Counted from the first letter of the stretch, positions 33,004-44,199 are shown. The stretch is DNA of 53,070 nt from Bacteroidales bacterium (GCA_017527945.1 JAFXPL010000049.1:1-53070); one strand, 5' to 3'. Numbers and translations: made by a program. The notes: a model not told the origin generated them from the sequence alone.

Positions 33004-35979
33004 CTACCGATTCTCGGCTTCTGTCTGACGATTACAAAGGTGCAGGAAATCACAATTCTTGCACCTTTTTGTATCTTCTGTCTGCAAAAAAGGCTTATCC
33101 TTATTGAAAATATCCAAGAAAAGATTATTCAACTGCTTAAGCAACAAATCCTTATGGGCAAGTATATTAGAATCGTCCAAGAAACTTCCATAAAAAACAT
33201 AATTTGAACTCCTCTTGTTGACTTCGCGCGTGCTCACGATGCCCACTTCCACCGAATCGGGCTTTGGGTTGACGGCATAATCATACATGAGGGCATAAAA
33301 CACCAGCTGGAACAATTTGTCGTACTTAACCTCTGAAAAAAGCAGCTCCTCCGGCTTCTTTTCCTGTTTTTTGCCCGAGTCCTGCGCCTTCTGTTCCACC
33401 TCCTTGCCCACAGACTTTGTCGTCTTCGCCGAATCCTTCAGCCGCAGATGGCCCGGTTCCACTTTCCCGGTTTTATAATCCAGAATCATCACCCGGTTCC
33501 CGAAAGACTGCACCCGGTCCAAGCTGCCCGTCAACTTGACAAAAAACGACGATCCCCCACCCTCCGGCTTCACCTCGAATTTCGGAATCTGGATAACCTT
33601 CTCGTTGTCGGTGATTTTCCAAAAAGATTTGGCCAGCTCCGTCTTGGCAGTCTCCAGATAATTACCCACAGTCTCACTGACAATACGGCGGTTTATCAGC
33701 CACCCGCCTTGATTCAAATCATTCATTGTCAATGTTTTCCGATCCTTAAGTTTCATAATCTCCTCACAAGCATTCTTGTCAGTCGAAGCAATATGCTTGT
33801 CGAGAATGGCAGAATAGTTCTCCGGATTTCGCTCCCTGGCAATCTCGTCCAAGGCCTTCTTGTAAAGCGCATGAATCACAGTTCCGAGTTCGTATGGTTC
33901 CAAATAGTCCGTCAAGACTTTTGTTTCGCGAATACCCAGCAAAAAGCGAAGGCAGAACTTAAGCGGACAGGCGATATAAGTCTGTAGCGACGACGCCGAA
34001 AACTCATGAGCGTGCAACATCGCCATCACTTCACTGGTCTTTTTCATCTGCAAGGCCTCAGAAGGCGGTAGCTCCAGGTCGAAATCACGCTGGAAATGCT
34101 TTATCTGTATCGTTTCGGCAAGGTGCTGCGTTTCCACCTCGTATTCCAACTGAGCTATGAAACGACTCCGCTCGGCCATGCTCACGTCGGAGGCATTGTT
34201 ATAGATGAGCGTCACGCGCTCCGCACGCTGCAGCAAACGGAAGAAGTGATAGGCATACACCTGGTCCTGATACAGATAGTTGGGCAAGGCATCCTTACCG
34301 TCGAACTTGAACTTGAAATCGAAGGGCAGCAAGGAATCGTATGTGATTCCCTTGGGCAGCACCCCCTCGTTCACCGACAGCATGATGACGTTCCGGAAAT
34401 CCATCAGACGCGTTTCCAAAAGGCCCATCACCTGCAGTCCCTTGTCCGGATCGCCCTGCAGGTTGACACTGACAGCCGATACTGCCTTCATCACTGCATA
34501 TTTCGCGAACGGGAAATCCACCCCCTCCTTCTCCACGAAATGGCCGTCAAAAAGGGCCTGCAGTTCCGAGAGGACTTTGATGACCTCGTCGAAAAGAGCC
34601 GTGTACAATGCTGACGCGGTTTTCAACTTGGCCAACTGGCAGAACGAACAAAGAACGGAAGGCAGACAACGGGAAAGTTCTTCTTTCGAGAGATTTACAA
34701 GCAACTCATTATTAGGAATTTGAGAATACCGCAACACTGTCGGGAAATAAAACGGCTGGGTGTCCGCATCGCGCAACAGCTCGTGGTTCCACAACTGTTC
34801 GAGTTGCTCCCCACTGAAAAGAAGCTCGGAGGCTCCGTCCGGAGTCAAGGCAAACACCGACTCATACACGGCCACAACCTGCTGCAGAAGAGCGCTGACC
34901 GGCGTGGCGCTGAACGGCAGCCCCATCGTCGCATTCACAACCGCATTCTCAGGCTGGTAGGAAAGGAGGAACGGCAGCAACAAGTTTTCATCCGCCAGCA
35001 CGACAGCCGTATCCGACATGTTCAGCACCGTCTCCTTGTCGTCCGCCGGAACGCCCTGTTGGCGTTTTTTCTCCGCAACAATCCGCTCAACCTCCTGAAT
35101 GGCGCAATAAATCTGGCGCATATTGCCGGAAGTGGCCATGATGGACATCCGTTTCGGAATGCTGGCGAAATCGCGCTCGCAAAACTCCAGTTTCCCAATG
35201 TCAATCCGCAGTTTTTCACAGTTCCGATGGATAAAAAAAGAGGTCTCGCGCTGCGCACCATACGCTTTTTCCGCCTCATCCAGATGACAATAGAATGGGT
35301 CGATGTCGAAAAGCACCTCGGTCCGGAAATGTTCCTGTAAGCAGCGAACAATCTCCAACTCCGACGGGGAGAGCGCATAAAATCCGGCAAAAAGCAGCCT
35401 CTTAAACGGTATTTTGGCCATGTACTCCGACATACTCTCCGCACAATTGCGGTAAACCAGTCCTTCGTATGCTTCTCCGCAATTCAAGATCAACTTTTTG
35501 TAATTCAAGTACATATCTGCAAGAAGTTCATTAAACAGAATCTTCTCGCGATCGGCATCCGACGGTTCATCCTTCCCAAACGGTATCTCGAAACGGGCGG
35601 CTTGGGCATATTCCCGCAAGATGGCCGGGACATCCTGCATCTGCATGTCCATGTCGCTGATATCTTTCAGAAAGACGGGTCCCCACGACAACAGATTTTG
35701 CAAACGAAAGCGTTCGTTCCGGAAATCCCGGACGAGCGTGTGCAGGTGCAGGAGCTGGGTGACGGGGTCGGCGACTTTCAGACCGGAAAGCCATCCCACG
35801 AACTCCTCCATCGTAAAAATCTGGGGTGCGAACATCGGGACGTGACCATTGCGCTCCGAAAGGCCCTGCAGGAGCTTTCGGCGGGCACGCCGGTTAGGAA
35901 GCACCACGGCGACATCGTGCATGGGGACACTCGTGTCCGCAAAAATCTTGTCAATAACATGTGTAAGAAAAGGGACCAT
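33004..35979 (-). CDS. AddB-like PD-(D/E)XK nuclease with iron-sulfur cysteines
   Basis: A 991-residue protein related to AddB of the AddAB recombination complex, which resects double-strand breaks. The N-terminal half resembles a degenerate superfamily-1 helicase (VAVVLPNRRARRKLLQGL in place of a classic Walker A). The C-terminal nuclease is recognisable from SASSLQTYIACPLKFCLRFL, GTVIHALYKKAL and the catalytic ILDYKTGK. A cysteine near 670 plus CKNCDFLHLC (973-982) gives the C...C-x2-C-x5-C iron-sulfur pattern of AddB and Cas4-type nucleases. I chose MVPFLTHVIDKIF at 35979. The open frame extends 33 nt further, but a -7-like box lies at 36000-36007. No AddA-like helicase lies nearby, so the partner must be elsewhere. 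Confidence 0.88.
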   Translation of the reverse strand: MVPFLTHVIDKIFADTSVPMHDVAVVLPNRRARRKLLQGLSERNGHVPMFAPQIFTMEEFVGWLSGLKVADPVTQLLHLHTLVRDFRNERFRLQNLLSWGPVFLKDISDMDMQMQDVPAILREYAQAARFEIPFGKDEPSDADREKILFNELLADMYLNYKKLILNCGEAYEGLVYRNCAESMSEYMAKIPFKRLLFAGFYALSPSELEIVRCLQEHFRTEVLFDIDPFYCHLDEAEKAYGAQRETSFFIHRNCEKLRIDIGKLEFCERDFASIPKRMSIMATSGNMRQIYCAIQEVERIVAEKKRQQGVPADDKETVLNMSDTAVVLADENLLLPFLLSYQPENAVVNATMGLPFSATPVSALLQQVVAVYESVFALTPDGASELLFSGEQLEQLWNHELLRDADTQPFYFPTVLRYSQIPNNELLVNLSKEELSRCLPSVLCSFCQLAKLKTASALYTALFDEVIKVLSELQALFDGHFVEKEGVDFPFAKYAVMKAVSAVSVNLQGDPDKGLQVMGLLETRLMDFRNVIMLSVNEGVLPKGITYDSLLPFDFKFKFDGKDALPNYLYQDQVYAYHFFRLLQRAERVTLIYNNASDVSMAERSRFIAQLEYEVETQHLAETIQIKHFQRDFDLELPPSEALQMKKTSEVMAMLHAHEFSASSLQTYIACPLKFCLRFLLGIRETKVLTDYLEPYELGTVIHALYKKALDEIARERNPENYSAILDKHIASTDKNACEEIMKLKDRKTLTMNDLNQGGWLINRRIVSETVGNYLETAKTELAKSFWKITDNEKVIQIPKFEVKPEGGGSSFFVKLTGSLDRVQSFGNRVMILDYKTGKVEPGHLRLKDSAKTTKSVGKEVEQKAQDSGKKQEKKPEELLFSEVKYDKLFQLVFYALMYDYAVNPKPDSVEVGIVSTREVNKRSSNYVFYGSFLDDSNILAHKDLLLKQLNNLFLDIFNKDKPFLQTEDTKRCKNCDFLHLCNRQTEAENR

Positions 35980-35999
35980 AGATAAACAATCAAAGGCTG

Positions 36000-36007
36000 C
36001 AAATGTA
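36000..36007 (-). promoter_or_regulatory. possible -7 element for the AddB-like gene
   Basis: TACATTTG on the minus strand, 20 bp upstream of the preferred start codon. It fits the TAnnTTTG consensus and the short leaders seen at other genes here; no -33 element was recognised. Confidence 0.35.
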
Positions 36008-36039
36008 CACATTTTTCAACTTTGCAGCATGATCATCCG

Positions 36040-36816
36040 CTATTTCTTACGCTTTTTATGCTGGGATTCCTTGCGTTTGCGCATCTTTTCCACCGACTTT
36101 TGGTAGCGTTCCCGCACGTGGGAGATGTATTCATCGGTGAACTTCGGCGTGCCATATCGTGCCATTTTCGACTCGATGTTGGCGGCACGGCCACGCAGAT
36201 AGGAAGTGGGATGGGCAGGGTCGCGCTTGCTCGGACTGGGGTAGCAGGCTGTGATGAGGGCGGCTTGGTGCGCCGTCAGTTGCGAAGCGTGACAGTGGAA
36301 ATAGGTCTGCGCCGCCTTCTCCGCGCCGTAGATGCCCGGACCCATCTCGATCACGTTGAGGTAAACCTCCATGATGCGCTCCTTCGACCAGAATGTCTCG
36401 ATCAGGAAAGTGAAATAAGTCTCCACCCCCTTGCGCACCCACGAACTGCGCGGCCAGCAGAACACATTCTTGGCCGTCTGCTGCGATATAGTGCTGCCGC
36501 CGCGATGCCGCCGGCCACTCTTGCGCTCGTCAATTACCGTGTTGATGGCAATCACATCGAAGCCGCGGTGCCCGAGGAAATAGTTGTCCTCCGAAGCGAT
36601 AGCCGCCCGATACATGTAGGGGGAAATTTTCTCTATCGGCACCCATTTCTTGTGGATGCCCGTCCCGTTCTTCACCGCCTGCACGCACTGGAAAAGCGTG
36701 ACCGGAGGGTTGACCCAACGATACAGCACAGGCAACAATATGCTTATAATGAACAATCCCAGGACAACTTTGCCTACGGTTCTCCAAAACCTTCCCACTT
36801 TTGATTTCTTGACCAT
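36040..36816 (-). CDS. mtgA: monofunctional peptidoglycan transglycosylase
   Basis: A GT51 glycosyltransferase that polymerises lipid II into glycan strands at the inner membrane. The 258-residue protein has one N-terminal helix (about 13-34, VGKVVLGLFIISILLPVLY). The GT51 motifs follow: ASEDNYFLGHRGFD with the catalytic glutamate, RRHRGGSTISQQTAKN, RKGVETYFT, ERIMEVYLNVIEMGPGIYG, and a terminal SPSKRDPAHP. There is no transpeptidase domain, so it is MtgA rather than a class A PBP. It is divergent from the GT4 gene and has its own -7 box at 36860-36867. Confidence 0.95.
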   Translation of the reverse strand: MVKKSKVGRFWRTVGKVVLGLFIISILLPVLYRWVNPPVTLFQCVQAVKNGTGIHKKWVPIEKISPYMYRAAIASEDNYFLGHRGFDVIAINTVIDERKSGRRHRGGSTISQQTAKNVFCWPRSSWVRKGVETYFTFLIETFWSKERIMEVYLNVIEMGPGIYGAEKAAQTYFHCHASQLTAHQAALITACYPSPSKRDPAHPTSYLRGRAANIESKMARYGTPKFTDEYISHVRERYQKSVEKMRKRKESQHKKRKK

Positions 36817-36859
36817 AACTCTATCTGCAATCCTTAATATTAGCGATTTTTTAGGGCGG

Positions 36860-36867
36860 CAAAAGTA
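36860..36867 (-). promoter_or_regulatory. -7 promoter element for mtgA
   Basis: TACTTTTG on the minus strand matches TAnnTTTG, 43 bp upstream of the mtgA start codon. Confidence 0.55.
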
Positions 36868-36939
36868 GTTTTTTTTCAGAAATCGACGAAGCCAAAATCA
36901 CCTGTTTTTCCGAACTTATTGTATGTCAGAAAAAAATGT

Positions 36940-36962
36940 TATTTTTGCAACGTAATATTACG
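36940..36962 (+). promoter_or_regulatory. promoter and perfect palindrome upstream of the glycosyltransferase
   Basis: TATTTTTG (36940-36947) is a consensus -7 box, with TTG at 36919-36921 at a suitable -33 distance. Immediately after it, at the expected transcription start, lies the perfect 12-bp palindrome CGTAATATTACG (36951-36962). A dyad at this position is a plausible operator. The leader to the start codon would be about 130 nt and also holds CTGCC/GGCAG (37048-37068), a weak hairpin. Confidence 0.5.
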
Positions 36963-37088
36963 CCAATGTAATGTACTGATATAGAAATGGATTTACATCA
37001 TCCAAACAGGATAATGAAACTTTTTTGAGGGCTGTTTTGGCAACACCCTGCCCTTTTCAGTCAGGCAGAGGCGACAAAAAAAGCGATT

Positions 37089-38267
37089 ATGAAGATACTT
37101 TTCGTCATTGACACGTATTACACGAACAACAATGGAACCAGCATTTCCGCACAGCGTTTTGCTTCTGAGTTACGGAAACGCGGGCACGAGGTGCGCATCC
37201 TCACGGCCGACGAGTCGGGAGAGGCAGACGTGAACCTCTTTTCGCTGCGCCATTTCCGGATGCCGATTTTCCAGCCCATCATGAACAAGCACAATTTTAA
37301 CTTTGCCAAGTTCTGGGGGGAAGAGTCACTTCAGACCATCCATGCCGCCGTCGAGTGGGCCGACATCATTCACGGATTCCTGCCTTTCCCGCTGGAAGCC
37401 GTGGCGCAGCGCTATGCCGAGAAAATCAACAAACCGAGCACCGCCGCCGAGCACCTGCAACCCGAAAGCATGACCGCTAACATCCGCCTGCACAAGTTTC
37501 CGTGGGTGACCAGCCTGTTCTACAAGGCTTTCCGGAAGATTCTGTTCGACCGCGTGCAGCATGTGCACTGTCCCTCGCAGTTCATGGCCGATGAAGTGAA
37601 GAAGCACGGCTTCAAGGCGAAGATGCACGTCATCAGCAACGGCATCCAGCCGGTGTTCATCGAGGCGGGCCGACGGAACATCGAGGAGCGCCGCCCGGAA
37701 ACCTTCGACGAGTACAAGGGCAAAATCCTCATCATGATGGTAGGCCGCCTAACACGCGAAAAACAGCAGGCCCTAATCATGAAGGCAGTGCCCTACTCCA
37801 AATACGCCGACCACATCCAGCTGATCTTCGCCGGACGCGGCCCCATGCAGAGCCACTACGAAAAGATGGGGGAGAAACTGCCCCTCAAGCCCGAGTTCGT
37901 CTATGTGAAGCGCGACGAGCTGATCACGCTGCTTTCGCAGGCCGACCTATACGTGCACGCCGCCGACATGGAGTCGGAGGCCATCTCCTGCATTGAGGCC
38001 GTCGCCACAGGACTCGTCCCCATCATCGCCAACAGCCCGCTGTCGGCCACCCCGCAGTTCGCCCTCGACGAACGCAGCCTCTTCAAGGCCGGCGACCCGC
38101 AAGACCTCGCCCGCGCCATCGACTATTGGCTCGACAACACGGCCGAATGCCGGCGCATGGAGGCCGAATACGCCAAATCCGCGGAAAAGTACTGCATTGA
38201 CTACTCCATCACGAAGTTCGAAAATATGCTGAATGAAGCCATCGAGGACCATAACCGTAAACCTTGA
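37089..38267 (+). CDS. GT4-family glycosyltransferase
   Basis: A 392-residue GT-B-fold glycosyltransferase of the group 1 (GT4) type, which transfers a sugar from an activated nucleotide donor. The N-terminal acceptor domain starts MKILFVIDTYYTNNNGTSIS with the glycine-rich loop. The linker contains SNGIQPVFI. The donor domain shows ILIMMVGRLTREKQQ and the E-x7-E-type segment ESEAISCIEAVATGLVPII. No signal peptide is present, so it is cytoplasmic or peripheral. Acceptor and donor cannot be told from sequence; glycolipid or surface-polysaccharide synthesis is likely. The gene has its own promoter with a palindrome and ends in the largest tandem repeat of the window. It is divergent from mtgA. 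Confidence 0.9.
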   Translation: MKILFVIDTYYTNNNGTSISAQRFASELRKRGHEVRILTADESGEADVNLFSLRHFRMPIFQPIMNKHNFNFAKFWGEESLQTIHAAVEWADIIHGFLPFPLEAVAQRYAEKINKPSTAAEHLQPESMTANIRLHKFPWVTSLFYKAFRKILFDRVQHVHCPSQFMADEVKKHGFKAKMHVISNGIQPVFIEAGRRNIEERRPETFDEYKGKILIMMVGRLTREKQQALIMKAVPYSKYADHIQLIFAGRGPMQSHYEKMGEKLPLKPEFVYVKRDELITLLSQADLYVHAADMESEAISCIEAVATGLVPIIANSPLSATPQFALDERSLFKAGDPQDLARAIDYWLDNTAECRRMEAEYAKSAEKYCIDYSITKFENMLNEAIEDHNRKP

Positions 38268-38446
38268 ACTTAGACTTAGAACTTAGACTTAGAACTTAGA
38301 CTTAGACTTAGACTTAGAACTTAGACTTAGACTTAGAACTTAGACTTAGACTTAGAACTTAGACTTAGACTTAGACTTAGACTTAGAACTTAGACTTAGA
38401 CTTAGAACTTAGACTTAGACTTTGACTTAGACTTAGACTTTGAACT
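38265..38446 (+). repeat. large 6/7-nt tandem repeat between the glycosyltransferase and clpC
   Basis: About 180 bp built from roughly 29 units of TAGACT (6 nt) and TAGAACT (7 nt), with a few TTGACT or TTGAACT variants near the right end. It begins with the TGA stop of the glycosyltransferase gene (38265-38267). Because 6- and 7-nt units are interspersed, TAG occurs in all three forward frames many times. There are no unique spacers and no long palindrome, so it is not a CRISPR array. Copy number is likely to vary between strains. Confidence 0.95.
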
Positions 38447-38508
38447 TTGCCCACCGGCAAAACGGCATGATTTTTGTATGCCCATGCCAATTTTAAACAC
38501 CCGATTTT
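38447..38508 (+). promoter_or_regulatory. clpC leader with inverted half-sites
   Basis: The 62 bp before clpC contain GGCATG (38464-38469) and CATGCC (38483-38488), with an extra ATGCC at 38478-38482. This could be an operator or a small hairpin. No exact TAnnTTTG box was found here; ATTTTTG at 38470-38476 is the nearest. Confidence 0.35.
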
Positions 38509-41052
<2,544 letters not shown>

Positions 41053-41082
41053 ACTTATACGTATATATTATTTAACCTTAAC

Positions 41083-41184
41083 CAGCCTCGGAGAGGCTGA
41101 ACGCACAAAGTGCAATTAACCCCACACAAGCGTAGCGCAGTGTGGGGACAAAAGCCACACTGCAAGCGCAGCGCAATGTGGGGA
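41083..41184 (+). repeat. intercistronic hairpin cluster B
   Basis: Between clpC and the kdsC-like gene lie four hairpins in a row. CAGCCTC/GAGGCTG (41083-41099) has a 3-nt loop, GCAC/GTGC (41103-41113) has loop AAA, and CCCCACAC/GTGTGGGG (41120-41147) has a 12-nt loop. A diverged copy of the last follows (41155-41183, CCACAcTGC with GCGCAatGTGG). The first three match the order seen in cluster C at 44200. The cluster has no terminator-like T-tract. The kdsC frame is open through it. Confidence 0.65.
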
Positions 41185-41196
41185 CAAAGCAAAGAT

Positions 41197-41718
41197 ATGA
41201 AAAACTACAAAGAAAAACTGCACAATATCAAAGCCTTCATCTTCGACTTCGATGGAGTGCTATCAAACGGGAAGGTGTTCGTGACGGCTGACGGCGAGCA
41301 GGTGCGCGCCACCAACGTCAAAGACGGATACGCCCTGCACCACGCACTCAAAAAAGGCTACAAAATTGCCGTCATCTCCGGCGGCTATGCTGAGTCCATG
41401 CGACTGAGGTTCAGAGAATTTCACGGCATGGAGATGTTCCTGCACGTCAGCAACAAGATCGAGGTGTTCAACCAATATCTGGCCGACAACGGGCTCACGC
41501 CCGAAGAGGTGCTGGTCATGGGCGACGACATCCCCGACTACCCGATGATGCAGCTCGCCGGCGTAAAATGCTGCCCCGCTGACGCTGCCATCGAAATCCA
41601 ACAGCTGGCCGACTACATCTCCATCCGCAACGGAGGCGAAGGCGCCGTCCGCGATGTCATCGAGCAGACCCTGCGCCTCCAAGGCAACTGGTTCACCGCC
41701 GACGCCCATATCTGGTAA
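41197..41718 (+). CDS. kdsC: KdsC-like HAD phosphatase (KDO-8-phosphate phosphatase family)
   Basis: A 173-residue HAD hydrolase with no large cap domain, as in KdsC, which releases phosphate from KDO-8-P in lipopolysaccharide core synthesis. Motif I is IFDFDGVLSNG with the aspartate nucleophile. Motif II is VISGGY. The LRFREFHGMEMFLHV segment and motif IV VMGDDIPDYPMM are typical of the family, and CCPADAA matches the usual 'sv.PadA' stretch. I start at MKNYKEKLHN (41197). The frame is open 87 nt further left, but those codons are the hairpin cluster and would give a repeat-derived leader. The tandem TAATAA stop runs into a 9-nt repeat that keeps TAA in frame. Confidence 0.88.
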   Translation: MKNYKEKLHNIKAFIFDFDGVLSNGKVFVTADGEQVRATNVKDGYALHHALKKGYKIAVISGGYAESMRLRFREFHGMEMFLHVSNKIEVFNQYLADNGLTPEEVLVMGDDIPDYPMMQLAGVKCCPADAAIEIQQLADYISIRNGGEGAVRDVIEQTLRLQGNWFTADAHIW

Positions 41719-41760
41719 TAATCCTCCTAATCTTCCTAATCCTCCTAATCCTCCTAATCC
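41719..41760 (+). repeat. 9-nt tandem repeat after the kdsC-like gene
   Basis: Four 9-nt units (TCCTCCTAA or TCTTCCTAA, 41722-41757) plus a partial unit fill the whole gap to the next gene. The period is a multiple of three, so every TAA is in frame with the upstream stop. The next gene starts at 41764, leaving no room for a separate leader. Confidence 0.8.
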
Positions 41761-41763
41761 AAA

Positions 41764-42657
41764 ATGATCTACACTCTGATTTTCAGCATCATCGGCCTCG
41801 TCCTGTATGGTTTGGGAGGCGCGTTCGGCGGATTTCTCATCGGATCCATCTTCGACAGCATCCGCAACAGCCGCCGCGCCCGAAAAGCACAAGCTGAATT
41901 CACGCAACAACGACAACAGTACTACAACGACCCCGCACAATTCGAAAACCAGCTGCTGACCCTCATCGCCTACGTGGCCAAAGCCGACAACAACCGGCTG
42001 CTGCAGTCAGAGTTCGACTATTGCAAACAATACTTCCAGAAGACATTCCCCCACAGCGACATTTCGCAGCTGATGCTCCGTTTCCGCGACATCCTCAACA
42101 GCGAGAACGTGGACAACGACTGTCAAAAAGCCTGCGAAAACATACGCCAATACGCCACCATCCACGAGAAAATCGCCATCCTGCAGTGTCTGTTCGGCTT
42201 TGCCACCGCCGACGGCTCGGCCCTTCAACAGGAACTGAGTGCCATCAAGCAGGTCGCCACGTGGTGCGGCGTGGATCCCCTCACCTTCGAGGCCGTAAAG
42301 CTCATGTATGTCTCCACTTCCTATACGGGCGGTTACTACGACAACAGCGGAAGCGAAGGCTATGGCGGAGGCTACAGCGGATACGGCGGAGGTTATTCGG
42401 GCGGCTACCGACAGTCCGGCGGAAGCACCTACACGCCTCGCTCCGGCCCGAGCATCAGCGACTGCTACAAAATACTCGAAGTTTCGCCCGACGCAACCGA
42501 CGACGAAGTGAAGAAAGCCTACCGAAAAGCCGCCATGAAATACCACCCCGACAAAGTGAGCCATCTCGGCGAAGACGTGCGCAAGAAAGCGGAAGAACAA
42601 TTCGCCAAAGTCAATGAAGCCTACGACAAAATCAAGGCTGCACGAGGAATGAAATAG
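41764..42657 (+). CDS. membrane-anchored DnaJ-domain protein with TerB-like region
   Basis: A 297-residue protein with the layout of DjlA-like co-chaperones. Residues about 4-31 form a membrane helix rich in glycine ([20 protein letters not shown]). The middle (about 55-180) resembles a TerB domain ([34 protein letters not shown]). A flexible Gly/Tyr-rich linker follows (repeats of YGGGYSG and similar, about 195-225). A C-terminal J domain comes last, with the HPD motif in KYHPDKV (near 260), the site that stimulates DnaK ATPase. The order is right for DjlA, with the J domain last. It follows the kdsC-like gene through a 9-nt repeat. The specific client is unknown. Confidence 0.88.
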   Translation: MIYTLIFSIIGLVLYGLGGAFGGFLIGSIFDSIRNSRRARKAQAEFTQQRQQYYNDPAQFENQLLTLIAYVAKADNNRLLQSEFDYCKQYFQKTFPHSDISQLMLRFRDILNSENVDNDCQKACENIRQYATIHEKIAILQCLFGFATADGSALQQELSAIKQVATWCGVDPLTFEAVKLMYVSTSYTGGYYDNSGSEGYGGGYSGYGGGYSGGYRQSGGSTYTPRSGPSISDCYKILEVSPDATDDEVKKAYRKAAMKYHPDKVSHLGEDVRKKAEEQFAKVNEAYDKIKAARGMK

Positions 42658-42722
42658 GCTCTTCCCCAACCATTCCTACAAATAAACGAAAAACCGGTAG
42701 TCATCTGTATTCGTATTTTGTG

Positions 42723-42730
42723 TACTTTTG
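42723..42730 (+). promoter_or_regulatory. -7 promoter element for the secreted C1 peptidase
   Basis: TACTTTTG matches TAnnTTTG and lies 33 bp upstream of the chosen start codon at 42764. It rules out the in-frame ATG at 42728, which would overlap it. Confidence 0.6.
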
Positions 42731-42763
42731 CGGCCGAAAATTAACCATTTAGAATATTTAACG

Positions 42764-44170
42764 ATGAAAAAGATTCTCCTCACCGTCTGCGCGGCCGCCC
42801 TGATGATGGCGGGACAGGCACAGAACATCACCAAGGACGGCGGGTTGTCGATGCAGCAGGTCAACATGCTGCGCGGCTCCTACCAGTCGAACCCGGCCAA
42901 CAAGGCACTGCGCAATGCCATCAACAGCAACGACATCAGCAAGTTAGCCGTAAACTACGACAACAGCACGGCTTTCGACCCACACTTCTCGAATACGGTG
43001 CCCTCCAAGGCCGTCACCAACCAGGAATCTTCTGGACGCTGCTGGATGTTCACGGGCATGAACGTGCTCCGCAACAAGGCCATCCGCAAGCACGACCTTC
43101 CGGCCGACTTCCAATTCTCGCAGTGCTACACCTTCTTTTGGGATCAGCTTGAGAAGGCCAACCTCTTCTTGCAGTCGATTCTCGATACCCGCGCCAAATC
43201 CATGGAGGATGAGACCGTGCAGTGGCTCTTCAAGAACCCCATCGGCGACGGCGGGCAGTTCACCGGCGTGGCCAACCTGATCAGCAAGTACGGCGTGGTG
43301 CCGAAGGATGTGATGCCGGAGACTTACAACAGCAACCACACCTCCAGAATGTCGGAGCTCATCAAGCTGAAGCTGCGCGAGGACGGCCTCATCCTGCGCG
43401 AGATGGCCAACAACAAGGGTACTACCGAGCAGAAGCTGCAGGCCACCAAAATGGAAATGCTGGAGACAATTTATCGGATGCTGGCCTACACGTTAGGCGA
43501 ACCCCCGACAACGTTCACCTGGACACAGCGCAACGCCAAAGGCGAAGTGGTGAGCACCGAGAAATACACCCCCATGTCGTTCTACCAGAAGTTCGTGGAC
43601 GAGGACTTCTCCAAGTACTACATGATCATGAACGACCCCACGCGCGAATATTACAAGGTCTATGAAATCGAGTACGACCGCCATGTCTATGACGGCGAGA
43701 ACTGGAAGTTCCTCAACCTGCCGATGCCGGAAATCGCCAACATGGCCATTGCCTCCATCAAGGACAGCACCATGATGTACTTTTCCTGCGACGTGGCCAA
43801 GTTCCTCGACCGCGACAAAGGCTATATGGATGTGAATAACTACGACTACGGCTCCTTGTTCGGAACCACCTTTGGCATGAACAAGAAGCAACGTATCAGC
43901 ACCTTCGCCAGCGGCTCCTCGCACGCCATGACCCTCTGCGGAGTCGATCTCGACGCCAACGGCAAGCCCACCAAGTGGATGGTGGAGAACAGCTGGGGCA
44001 GCAGCCGCGGCCACAACGGCTTCCTCATCATGACCGACGAATGGTTCAACGAGTACATGTTCCGCCTCGTGGTCGAAGCCAAATACATCCCGTCGGCCAC
44101 CCTTAAACTTTTCGACCAAAAGCCCATCATGTTACCTGCTTGGGATCCGTTGTTCGCCCCGGAAGAATAA
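42764..44170 (+). CDS. secreted C1-family peptidase, bleomycin hydrolase / PepC type
   Basis: A 468-residue papain-like cysteine peptidase of the aminopeptidase C / bleomycin hydrolase group. The catalytic residues are all present: Cys93 in SSGRCWMF, His387 in SSHAMTL and Asn409 in VENSWGSS. The typical phrase WMVENSWG is followed by NGFLIMTDEWF. Unlike the usual cytoplasmic enzyme it has a signal peptide (MKKILLTVCAAALMMAGQAQ), so it probably acts in the periplasm on peptides. The start is set by the -7 box at 42723. Length matches the family. A hairpin cluster separates it from the DUF2147 gene. Confidence 0.93.
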   Translation: MKKILLTVCAAALMMAGQAQNITKDGGLSMQQVNMLRGSYQSNPANKALRNAINSNDISKLAVNYDNSTAFDPHFSNTVPSKAVTNQESSGRCWMFTGMNVLRNKAIRKHDLPADFQFSQCYTFFWDQLEKANLFLQSILDTRAKSMEDETVQWLFKNPIGDGGQFTGVANLISKYGVVPKDVMPETYNSNHTSRMSELIKLKLREDGLILREMANNKGTTEQKLQATKMEMLETIYRMLAYTLGEPPTTFTWTQRNAKGEVVSTEKYTPMSFYQKFVDEDFSKYYMIMNDPTREYYKVYEIEYDRHVYDGENWKFLNLPMPEIANMAIASIKDSTMMYFSCDVAKFLDRDKGYMDVNNYDYGSLFGTTFGMNKKQRISTFASGSSHAMTLCGVDLDANGKPTKWMVENSWGSSRGHNGFLIMTDEWFNEYMFRLVVEAKYIPSATLKLFDQKPIMLPAWDPLFAPEE

Positions 44171-44199
44171 TTGATTTAATAAACATAATTCATTAAACA

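Noticed and set aside
37048..37068. Riboswitch or attenuator in the glycosyltransferase leader
   Set aside because: Only a 5-bp stem with an 11-nt loop; no conserved riboswitch core could be read.
38265..38446. CRISPR-like array
   Set aside because: Units are only 6-7 nt and contiguous, with no unique spacers and no cas genes nearby.
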